A stretch of 64,000 nt of DNA, taken from NCBI GenBank assembly GCA_963556495.2, contig OY747714.1:52389541-52453540 (forward strand), written 5' to 3'. The DNA is from Valencia hispanica. Taxonomy: Eukaryota > Chordata > Actinopteri > Cyprinodontiformes > Valenciidae. The translations under genes were made by a program, and so were the position numbers. Positions within the stretch are counted from its first letter, which is position 1. The number at the start of each line of letters is the position of its first letter. The notes beneath the pieces were generated by a model. The model was given only the letters and a program-made list of their open reading frames with translations, did not search any database and was not told where the DNA came from. Of this stretch, positions 45,601 through 57,600 are shown piece after piece.

Positions 45601-48600
45601 ACTAAATCAGATAAAAAATGTGAGATCTGATCCAAGAATTGAGAGTAAGGGCCTGGTGGACGATACAAAACCACAAACAAAAATGGTCTTAATGTTTTGC
45701 AACTTGGATGAGGAAAATTAAGGGTTAGATGTTCAAAAGAACTGTAGCTATCAATTGGTCTGGGACTAATTAGTAAATCAGAACGAAAAATGGTTGCAAC
45801 TCCTCCTCCTCGCCCAGTATTTCTAGGAATGTGAAAATTTAAATGACTGGAAGGAGTTGACTCATTTATACTGACATAATCCTCCTGCTGCAACCAGGTT
45901 TCTGTGAGACAAAGGAAATCAATGTGATTATCACAAATCAAGTCATTTACTAACAAAGTCTTTGAGGAGAGAGATCTTATGTTTAATAAACCACATTTAA
46001 TAGATTTATTTTTCTGTTCAGTCAAAGTTGTATTTATTTTTATGAGATTTCCATAATTTGCTTTTGTTGGCTTAACTTTTAATCCATTTAATTTTGGCCG
46101 TGGGCAAGACACTGTTTCTATAGGGTAATGGGGGGGTAACAGTACAGAAGCAGCAGAGAGGTGGGTTAAACTACGACTCTGCTTCCTGGTCTGGACCCTG
46201 GGTTGTCAGTGTTTTGGAGGACTAATAAATTCGGCCATATTCCTAGAAAGAAGAGCTGCTCCATCCAAAGTGGGATGGATCCCGTCTCTCCGGATCAGAC
46301 CAGGTTTTCCCCAAAATGTTCTCCAGTTATCAATGTAGCCCACATCGTTTGCAGGACACCACCCAGACAACCATTGATGGAATGACAGCATGCAGCTAAA
46401 CATGTCGTCACTGGTCCGATCAGGCAGGGGACCAGAAAAGATTACCGAGTCTGACATTGTTTTAGCAAACTTACACACCGAAGCAACACTAATTTTAGTG
46501 ACCTCCGATTGGCGTAACCGGGTGTCATTACCGCCAGCGTGAATAACAATCTTACTGTATTTACGCTTATCTTTAGCCAGCAGTTTCAGGTAGGATTTGA
46601 TGTCGCCCGTTCTGGCCCCTGGCAAACATTTGACTATGGTCAATGGTATCTCTAATGCCACGTTTCTGACTATGGAGCTGCCAATTACCAGGGTCGGTTT
46701 CTCAGCGGGTGTGTCGCTGAGCGGGGAAAATCTGTTAGAAACGCGGACCGTGTTGGTGGTTGCCCGGGGGCTGGGTCCTAGAACTATGCTTCCTACGTAC
46801 TGTCACCCAGCCGGCCTGGGGTCCCGGCTGCGCGGGCTCTACCGGAGGACAGCTAAGGGGTTCTATCCTTGTTGGCTCCGCGCTGGCTAATGGGCTTCGG
46901 CTATCTGCTGGTTTTTCAACAGCGCGGAGCCGTGCTTCTAATTCTGATACCCTCGCCTCCAAAGCTACAAAAATATTACATTTATTACAGTTACCATTAT
47001 CACTAAAGGAGGCAGGGAAGTAACTAAACATCTGACAGAGAGAGCAAGAGAGAAGAGAAGAGTTAGAGACAGGAGAGAGAAGAGTAGCCATAGCCGCAAT
47101 GAAGCTAAGCTAACTGAGCTAGCGAGACCTTACCACCCCAAGAAAAGCTGTGTGAAACACAAGGAGTTCCCAAAACGTAAAGTACACCACCACAAAACGT
47201 GTGTTTTAGTACATTGTGTGTTAAAATAACTTAGAAAGGCCTCAGCACAGAGAAAATAAGATCAATTCAAGAGAGTCTGAACACCAAACAGCTCCACGGA
47301 GCACAACAGTGACAACAGGAAATGACGCAATACGGCTTACCCCCGTCGAATCAGCTTAATGCTTCCTCAACACCACCTCAACGCTTCCTCAAAGCCACCT
47401 CAATACTTTCTCAACGCCACCTCAATGGTTCCTCAATGCCACCTCAATGCTTCCTCAATGGTTCCTCCACGCTTCCTCAATGCTTCCTTAACACCACCAC
47501 AATGCTTCCTCAACGCCACCTCAATGCTTACTCAACCTCACCTCAATGGTTCCTCAACGGCACCTCAATGCTTCCTCAATGCTTCCTCAACGCTTCCTCA
47601 ACGCTTCCTCAACGCTTCCTTAACACCACCACAATGCTTCCTCAAAGCCACCTCAATGCTTTCTCAACCTCACCTCAATGGTTCCTCAACGGCACCTCAA
47701 TGCTTCCTCAATGCTTCCTCAACGCTTCCTCAACGCTTCCTCAACGCTTCCTTAACACCACCACAATGCTTCCTCAAAGCCACCTCAATGCTTTCTCAAC
47801 CTCACCTCAATGGTTCCTCAACGGCACCTCAATGCTTCCTCAATGCTTTCTCAATGCTTCCTCAACGCTTCCTTAACACCACCACAATGCTTCCTCAACG
47901 CCATCTCAATTCTTCCTCAACGCCATCTCAACGCTTCCTCAAAGCCACCTCAACGCTTCCTCAACGCTTCCTCAACGCCACCTCAACGCTTCCTCAACAC
48001 CACCTCAATGCTTCCTCAACACCACCACAATGCTTCCTCAACGCTTCCTCAATGCTTCCTCCACGCTTCCACAATGCTTCCTCAACGCCACCTCAATGGT
48101 TTCTCAAAGCCACCTCAACGCTTCCTCAATGCTTCCTTAACACCACCACAATGCTTCCTCAACGCCATCTCAATACTTCCTCAACGCCATCTCAACGCTT
48201 CCTCAAAGCCACCTCAACGCTTCCTCAACGCTTCCTTAACACCACCACAATGCTTCCTCAACGCCATATCAATACTTCCTCAACGCCATCTCAACGCTTC
48301 CTCAAAGCCACCTCAACGCTTCCTCAAAGCCACCACAATGCTTCCTCAACGCCATCTCAATACTTCCTCAACGCCATCTCAACGCTTCCTCAAAGCCACC
48401 TCAACGCTTCCTCAAAGCCACCTCAACGCTTCCTTAACACCACCACAATGCTTCCTCAACGCCATATCAATACTTCCTCAACGCCATCTCAACGCTTCCT
48501 CAAAGCCACCTCAACGCTTCCTCAAAGCCACCTCAACGCTTCCTCAACGCTTCCTTAACACCACCACAATGCTTCCTCCACGCCATATCAATACTTCCTC

Positions 48601-51600
48601 AACGCCATCTCAACGCTTCCTCAAAGCCACCTCAACGCTTCCTCAAAGCCACCTCAACGCTTCCTCAAAGCCACCTCAACGCTTCCTCAACGCTTCCTTA
48701 ACACCACCACAATGCTTCCTCCACGCCATATCAATACTTCCTCAACGCCATCTCAACGCTTCCTCAAAGCCACCTCAACGCTTCCTCAAAGCCACCACAA
48801 TGCTTCCTCAACGCCATCTCAATACTTCCTCAAAGCCACCTCAACGCTTCCTCAACGCTTCCTTAACACCACCACAATGCTTCCTCAACGCCATATCAAT
48901 ACTTCCTCAATGCCATCTCAACGCTTCCTCAACGCCATCTCAATACTTCCTCAACGCCATCTCAACGCTTCCTCAAAGCCACCTCAACGCTTCCTCAAAG
49001 ACACCTCAACGCTTCCTCAACGCTTCCTCAACGCTTCCTTAACACCACCACAATGCTTCCTTAACACCACCACAATGCTTCCTCAACGCCATCTCAATAC
49101 TTCCTCAACGCCATCTCAACGCTTCCTCAACGCCACCTCAATTCTTCCTCAACACCACCTCAATGGTTCCTCAACGCCACCTCAATGCTTCCTCAACGCC
49201 ACCTCACGCCACCTCAACGCTTCCTCAACGCTTCCACAATGCTTCCTCAACGCTACCTCAATGCTTCCTCAACGCCACCTCAATGCTTCCTCAATGCTTC
49301 CTCAACGCTTCCACAATGCTTCCTCAACGCTACCTCAATGCTTCCTCATGCCACCTCAATGCTTCCTCAATGCTTCCTCAACGCTTCCACAATGCTTCCT
49401 CAACGCTACCTCAATGCTTCCTCATGCCACCTCAATGCTTCCTCAATGCTTCCTCAACGCTTCCACAATGCTTCCTCAAAGCCACCTCAATGCTTTCTCA
49501 ACGCCACCTCAATGGTTCCTCAACGCCACCTCAATGCTTCCTCAATGGTTCCTCCACGCTTCCTCAATGCTTCCTTAACACCACCACAATGCTTCCTCAA
49601 AGCCACCTCAACACCACTTCAATGCATCCATCCGATGGATGGATGGATTGATGGAGGAATTTGGTGCAGATCGTATAATGTATGTAGAAATTAGAGCGAA
49701 ATATATTTCCATGGCATAATATCAGGATTTGCCATGTCGCCACAGTCACACCCTCTCTCTAAACCCCTCAGTTCTGGAAGTTACACCAATTTATTTTCAG
49801 TCACTGTCCACTGTCATAGAAATAATATATCTTCTTCCTTCTATAAGGACGAGGCTGAAGTCTGGATGGCCGTTTCTTATATTTTATTACGGCTAGTCGT
49901 ATATATGAGTCCGACTGGGCCAATGCTCAAACTCTTCCACACCCCAGATCATGTCTGCCTCTCTGTAAGCAGCTTCTGCCTTCAGTCCCACAATGTTATC
50001 TCTTCATTACAAGGTTAACCAAAACACTTTTCACTGTAGTTAGAGACTAGGGGAAAGGCCTTTTCACCAACTCTAATGATCTCTTACTATGCCATATTCC
50101 CTAGATGCCATTACTAATATGTAATCAATTAACTAATTGATATAACCATGAAACATTCCCGTAACACCACAGCTAATTCAATTCAATTTATTTATATCGC
50201 GCCGATTTAGAACAGATGTCATCTCAAGGCTTGATGTTGATAAGGTAAAAGGAGTCAAATATTGACCTTTCTAAGTAAAACATTGCGCTGCTTTCTGTTT
50301 TGAGAAATTGTTTCTTAACTTTCATAACTTTCACAGCTGTACATCTCCATGTCTCCTGATGACACACGGCCAATGGATGCACTTTTTAACTGCATTTTAG
50401 ACATTAAATCCTGGATGGTAGAAAACTTTCTCCAGCTCAACCAGGACAAAACTGAAGTTTTAGTCATCGGTCCTGAGGCTCAGAGAGAGAAACTTTTACC
50501 AAAACTACAATCACTGTCTTTTAATCCCTCTTTACAAGTGAAGAATCTGGGCGTGATTTTTGACTCTGATCTGACTTTTATTCCTCACATTAAACTGCTT
50601 TTACCATATGAACCTTCACGGTCTCTGCGCTCCTCTGCAGCCGTCTCCTTATCATCCCTAAAGTCAGGACACACACTCATGGTGAGGCGTCTTTCTGTTA
50701 TTATGGCCCTCATCTCTGGAACAGGCTGCTAGAGAACCTCAGGGCCGCAGAGAACGTTCTTGTTTTCACTCACCTTTTTATCCAAGGTTTTAATTGATTA
50801 TTGCTTGATAATATTTTCAGTTTCACGACGTAGTCCTATCATATATATCCTTTTATTTCTATACTTTAACCTGTTATTTTAATCTTTCTACCAGTGTTTC
50901 CTCTATGGGAGCCCTCTGCCCCGGGAGCGGTGGTCGGCTGTGGCTGCCTGGGTGCTCGCCAGGTGGAGCTTGGGTGGAGGTGGGGGTCTTGGCGCCCTGT
51001 GTCGGTGCCTCGGCTGCTGCTGTTGATCTGCTGCATATGGCTCCTCTGATGGCGTTTCCTTGCATGGCTCATCTGTACTCGGCCCAATGTCCTTTTTTAT
51101 TGTTGTTCTTAACCGTGTGTGTGTGCATGGGGGTTGGGTTGGGGGGAGGGGGGTGTAACTGTAATCCTGCTTTTAAATCTGTGGGGGAGGGATGGGAAGG
51201 TGGTTTATGTGGGGTTATTTTAATCTGTAAAGCACTTTGAGATGCAACTCTTGTATGAAAAGCGCTTTATAAATAAAGTTTGATTAATTGATTGAAAATT
51301 ACAGACCCCCCCCTCCCCCTCCCAATTGTTGCATGTTCATGAGTTTTTTTCTTTTTCTTCTTTTTTCTTTCTTTACTCCTTTTTCTTTATTTAATCTCTT
51401 TCTTTTTTCTTTACGTTGGCCATGAAATTCGGCCAAAAGAAAAACGGCAGCACACATCAGCCGCCAGCCGACCACCTCCCCCAACACACTGACACTGGCA
51501 ACGATGAAACAGTACAGTAATTACAGTAATTAATCACTGCTGGAGATAGGCCCCAAATCCCCCCAACCCTGCATTAGGATGGACGGGTACAGATGATGGA

Positions 51601-54600
51601 TGGATGTTAATTTTGCAGTTCAGGAGGATAGTTTTCTTAGCAATCCATAAGGGAATGTGAACCATTTGAACTTATTTTGTGTTCATGGAGATACCATCTA
51701 CGTTTCCAAGCAAACAAACTGAGGGAGAAGGTGGAATATTACATTTATGTTCATAAGCTTCTGTCAGGATTTGGTTCTGTGAGGTCAGAAATGGGGATCC
51801 CCAAAATATTCATTCATGTTGAGAGAGGTCAGTGAAAATGGCTAATAAAAAAGCAACCACCTCCACACCTAACTGTGAATTTTATTTTATTTGACTTGTC
51901 CCTGATGTCAAATCTTAATTATTGAGCTGTTGCTATTTAACAAATGATCTCAAAAGACCAGTTTTTTGGCATCTAGTATCTACTTTACAAAAAGAAAGTT
52001 AATTTAAAATTGTTTGATGTATATATTTACGAATTCAATAAATGCATGGTTTAGATAAACAGAAAATCTGCATGTTTTCTTTTGTTTTCCAGACAACTAT
52101 GATGCTCATATATTGTCCCACTGCCTGTTTAACTCCACTGACCTGAACGACATCCAGTACATCCACTCCTTCATTTACAACAAAGTGGAGTTTTTGAGAT
52201 TCGACAGTGACGTTGGCAAATATGTTGGACACACCCCTTATGGCACGAGCTTGGCAGAGCTCCGGAATAACAATTCCGCACTTATGAACGTGATGCAAAG
52301 TCAGAAGGTGGCGTTCTGCGAACCCCACGCTGTGATCTGGTACAGCCATATTTTGGATAAATCAGGTGAGTTTCTGTGTCTGTGACATCACCCACTGCAT
52401 GGCCATATTCATTGGTTGGCTCAATAGATTGTAAACTGTTCACATGTATCTTTGTGCCAAATAAAGTTTTATTCCTACAACCGTACTGTTTGTTTGACTC
52501 ACATGAACATCTCTATTTTCCATGTTAAAAAAATAACCATAAAATCAAACACTGTACAGCATCATTTGTCAATGGGCTTCATTAAACATTATTATGCACA
52601 TTTTCTTGTTTAAAATAGGCACAGCTGAAATAATACAAGTTTTGTTCAGATGCGTGGAAATTTAAGCATTTTGCTTTTAAGATTGGTTTGAACAATATGT
52701 TCCATGTTTAATTATATTTGACTATAAAATGCCCTGCCAGTACATGCTTAATCAACATTCAATATTTGGCAATTATTTAGAATTTAATAAAGATAAACTG
52801 AAAAATAGACTTTAGAGATTTTAAAGTTTTAGTGAAGAAAATGTTGAACATCAACAACAGATTTTGCTTCCACAAAATCACAAATAAAACTATTAATAGA
52901 TTTACTTGTGATTTTCTACGTTTTGTGTAGAGTTAACTTTCATCAAATTCTCTCAGTGGGATGTTTAAAAACCAAACATGCCTTCTCAAGGTCCTGCCCC
53001 AAGTGGAGGAGTGGGCATCTGGTTAGGATGGACGCCTCCCTGGTGAGGTCTTCTGGGAGTAGGTTCCTGTTGACGTGGCAATCCAAGATGGCGCCAGTGA
53101 GCATGGCTTGCCATTTGACCCTGTGTGTGCTTGTCTTGAAAAATGTTAACTCTCTGCTTGTATATAATTGCTAAATGCTCTTAGCTATACGATCTTGTAA
53201 TTCTAAACCGGATTATTGCAGTCATGGAACCTTCCTCCCACCCTTTTTCTGACTTACGGCAGAAACTGGAGAGACTGAACATAGACATTTTTATCAGCAG
53301 TCCACTGCCTACAGGAAATGATGAAAGATTTAACAGACTTCGTATGCTTCACAGATTCCTAAAGAACACCTGTGCTGACCGTTCAAACAGATTGATCAAC
53401 TATTTTAAAATATTTGTGGGGCAAAACATCTGTTCACCAACAAAGAACATTATCACAACAGAAGCGGACAGAAACTCATGATCCCGAATATGTTCTGCTA
53501 TCTGAATCAAAAACCGTTGGATGTTTAAAAACATGTATCAAGGACTGACACACAACCTACAAAGATAAGAGAACAAGCATTCCGGCAAGTTTGACCCCTC
53601 CAGAACAAACACCAACAACATCTTCCTCCTCCTCGTCATCTTCTCCATTTAAAACGTTCTCTGATTGGCTGAATGCTCAAGTTAGGCTTGGAACCCAGCT
53701 AACACCAAGTCTTGGACTACACCAGGCCTCTGGGTCTGATACTAGATGTTTATCTCCTCTACCACCACTCGTAATAACAGACATTTGATATAGAAGGGAA
53801 CCAGACATTAACTCTAGACCCGTCATCCACCAGGATGAGTCTGGCCACCCTGAAAGTAGCATTCCGGTACTTATAACCAGGAGAAACCATAAAATTAAAG
53901 CCAAACGCTGTTATATTCGACCAACTCACAAATTGATCACCTTTTAGAGGAATCTGCAACGGCGCACCAAACCTTTCAAGTTAGCATTATTAAACATCTG
54001 GTCGTTGTCAGGGAAGTCGTTTCTTATTAATGATTTCATCCCTGAGCACAATCTACATGCACTCTTTCTATCGGAAACCTGGTTAGACTGTAATAATGAA
54101 TTGTCTGCGCTGATTGAATCTACATTGTCAAATTACAACTTTCTAAGTGAGAGCAGGAAACACAGACAAGGCGGAGGCATCACCACAAAGGTTCATAACT
54201 CAGTGGCATTTTCAAAAGTATTCCTGGCCACATTTCACTCTTTTCAATACCTAACTACCTAAAAAAGCTTTATTTTTAACTTTATATAAACCCCCAAAAA
54301 CCTACTGCAAATTTCTTCAATGATTTTAGAGACCTTCTTTCCATAATATGTATCGATTATGACCAATTAATCATTGTTGAGGATTTCAACATCTAAACTA
54401 ACAATCCCCAGGATAGACTAGCTAAAACATTAAGTGATACTCTTCATAACTTCAGCCTGACCCAGCATGTCAAACAACCAACACACAATAGAGGACACAC
54501 TCTGAATATATCCAACATCTCTGTAATTAATACTGCATTATCTGACCATTTCTGTGTTTTCTTTGAAAGTACCATCTCTTTTAAACTATCTAGCCACAGT

Positions 54601-57600
54601 GAGACCACTGTAAAAATGTGTTTTTTTTCTGGCACAGTTCTGTTGAAACTTTTAAACAAATTTACTCTCCCCCCTCAACCCCCCCATCCCCTTCATCCTC
54701 AAACACAAACTCGGTAAACAAGCTAGTAGATAACTTTCTCTCTAAGATCGCAGACATTGATTCCATTGCTCCAATTAAAGTGAAAATAGTCTCAGGTAGA
54801 AAGAAGTCTCCGTGGACAAGCGATCCACTGGTACGTAGTGAAAAAAGGGAGTGTCGACGAGCCGACTACCAATGTTATACCCAAATAACACCAATGTAGA
54901 GAAAATGTCTGGATTCCATGAATTAAAACATAAAAATCTTGAAGAAATTATTAACCAATTAAGCTCCTCCTCTTCCTGTCTTGATATCCTACCCACAGCT
55001 TTCCTTAAGAAAGTTCTTCCTGTCATTGGGTCTGATCTGATTCAAATAGTGAACTCATCCCTCCTATCAGGTCTCTTCCCCCAGGCTTTAAAAACAGCAG
55101 TTATTAAACCACTGCTAAAGAAGAAGAATCTGGACAACATGTTAATGCAGAACTACAGGCCGATCTCTAATCTTCTATTCATCAGTAAAATTATTGAAAA
55201 AGCTGATTCAGCAGTTAAATAGCTTCCTAACAATGACCAACCGCTTTGATGTTTTTCAGTCTGGTTTCCATGGTAACCACAGCACCGAGACTGTCCTAGT
55301 CAAAGTTTACAATGACATCCGGATGAATACAGACTGTGGTAGAACCACAGTGCTGGTTCTGTTGGACCTCAGCGTTGATCATGATATATTATTGGAACGA
55401 CTGGAGAGCTGGGTCTGACTCTCTAGTACAGGACTTGGCTGGTTCGAGTCTTACCTAAAGAACAGGGACTTCTTTGTTTCAATAGGAAACTTTTCATCAG
55501 AACAAACAGAAATCACATGTGGGGTGCCCCAGGGCTCAATCCTGGGGCCCCTCTTATTTAATATCTACATGCTCCCACAAGGCAAGATTACAACAACCAA
55601 TAATATTAGCTACCATAACTATGCAGATGATACTCAGCTCTACATTACGATGTCACCTGGTGACTCTGAACCCATCCAAACCCTAAATAAATGCATCGAG
55701 CAAATAAATGGATGGATGTGCCATAACTTTCTCCAGCTGAACAGAAACAAAACAGAAGTAATTACTTTTGGACCTAAAGAGGAAAGACCAACAGTCAGCA
55801 CACAGCTTCAGTTAATACAGCTAGAAACTACTGATCAGGCCTGAAATCTAGGTGTAGTAATGGACTCAGACCTGAACCTCCAGGGTCACATAAAGGCAAT
55901 AACAAGGTCAGCCTTCTATCACCTGAAGAACATTTCTAGGATTAAAGGACTGATGTCACAACAGGACCTAGAAAAACTCATCCATGCGTTTATCTTTAGT
56001 CGGATTGATTACTGCAACAGCATCTTCACAGGTCTGCCTAAAAAGTCAATCAGACAGCTGCAGCTGATCCAGAACGCTGCTGCTCGTGTTCCTCACTAGA
56101 ACCAGGAAAGTAGAGCACATCACCCCAGTTCTAAAGTCCTTACACTGGCTCCCTGTAGCTCAGAGAATAGACTTCTAAATACTTTTACTAGTTTATAAAT
56201 CATTACATGGCTTAGCACCAAAGTATGTTGAAGATCTACTGTTACTATAGCAACCCCCCCCAGACCAATCAGGTCCTCTAATTCCAGTCGACTCAACATC
56301 CATAGAATCAGAACCAAACATGGAGAAGCAGCTTTCAGTTTCTATGCTCCTCTAATCTGGAACAAACTTCCACAAAACTGCAAAGCAGCTGAAACACGGA
56401 GTTCTTTTAAATCACAACTAAAAACGTTTCTGTTTAGAGCTGCCTTTGAGTAATTGAACAATAAAAGCTGAAATGTCATAACAATCGTATGTTTTATTGT
56501 TCTTTATGTTTCTGATGTTGTGTTTTTTTGTTTTTATTGTTTTTATTACTGCTTTTACCCCTTAATTTGCTTTTATCCTCTAATCACCCAAAGCACCTTG
56601 AATTGCCTTGAGTTGCTGAAAGTTTACTATACAAATAAATGTACCTTGCCTTGCCCTGTTATTGGTTATTATTTGTATAATGTTTCAATGTAGAATAGAT
56701 CAGATGATCTGAGGGGTCCAACACTGATCTTTCAATCTAATCATCGTTTCAGTGAAGCCGTCTGTTGCTCTGAGGTCTGTGACGCCCCCTACTGGTGGTC
56801 ACACTGCCATGTTGACCTGCAGCGTGTACGACTTCTACCCCAAACAAATCAAAGTGACCTGGCTCAGAGATGGACAGGAGGTCACCTCTGAGGTCACTTC
56901 CAGTGAGGAGATGCCAGGTGGTGATTGGCTCTATCAGATCCACTCTCACATAAAGTACACGCCCAGGTGAGTCCAGGTTCGGTTGCAGAATGACTTTATA
57001 CTCTGCAACTGTAATAATGATGACCATGGTACAGCTGATGTCTCCTGATGTACAATTCATAGATTTGTCACTAGGTGGCACCTTTAGAACATACTTGTGT
57101 CAATGTACCAAACAATAACTGTTAAATCTTCCTTCAGGTTGTCGACAGGTTACTGCTAACTCTCTGCTCGCCGTGGTACTAATAAAGTATTGTGATGATT
57201 CATTATTGTTCTAAGAGGATAAGAATGTTGTTCAGTGATCATTAAACCGCCTCATCGCTCTTAAAAACCATAATTTGTCTAAACATGGCAGTTCTGCTCG
57301 ACTCCTAAGCTGAGATGTTCCGTTATTGTTTTTTCAGGTCCTTCTAGGGAACTGGCATGTCCATTCTTCAAATCCTTAATAACCAGAGCCCTCATTTATC
57401 AATGTAGAAACTGTCCTATATTCTGTCCTACAAATAAAATTTTGAATGTTTGTACAAACGGTCAAAAGTTCGGATTTATCAAATATGGGGTAGACACTCG
57501 TACGCATGTTCAATCATCTGTTGATAAATCCTACATGTGCGTATCTATAAGCTCGTGGCTGTTCACAGTCATACAGACATGCCCTCATTTAACCATATTT

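Larger units (their letters stand above)
42391..47347 (-). mobile_element. L2-type LINE copy 2, nearly full length
   Basis: About 5 kb, from the 3' tail (plus strand CAATTCAATTCAATTCAGTT at about 42395) to the 5' end near 47347, inserted in the 11-bp minisatellite. The 3' UTR is 42391-43330, ORF2 RT 43327-44750, endonuclease 44925-46112, and ORF1 46206-47091. Copy 1 at 11630-14316 is close to identical in the shared parts, so the family was active relatively recently. This copy is itself disabled by frameshifts. Confidence 0.92.

Noticed and set aside
46206..46661. Host GDSL/SGNH esterase gene
   Set aside because: It is flanked by LINE endonuclease and RT in the correct order, and the surrounding L2 sequence recurs at 11630-14316. 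It is ORF1 of the L2 element.
41186..49651. Frames of up to 447 codons encoding Asn/Ser/Thr/Pro/Gln-rich repeats with sequons
   Set aside because: An 11-bp tandem repeat reads the same in all frames. The frames overlap one another in different phases and are split by an L2, so a real repeat protein is unlikely.
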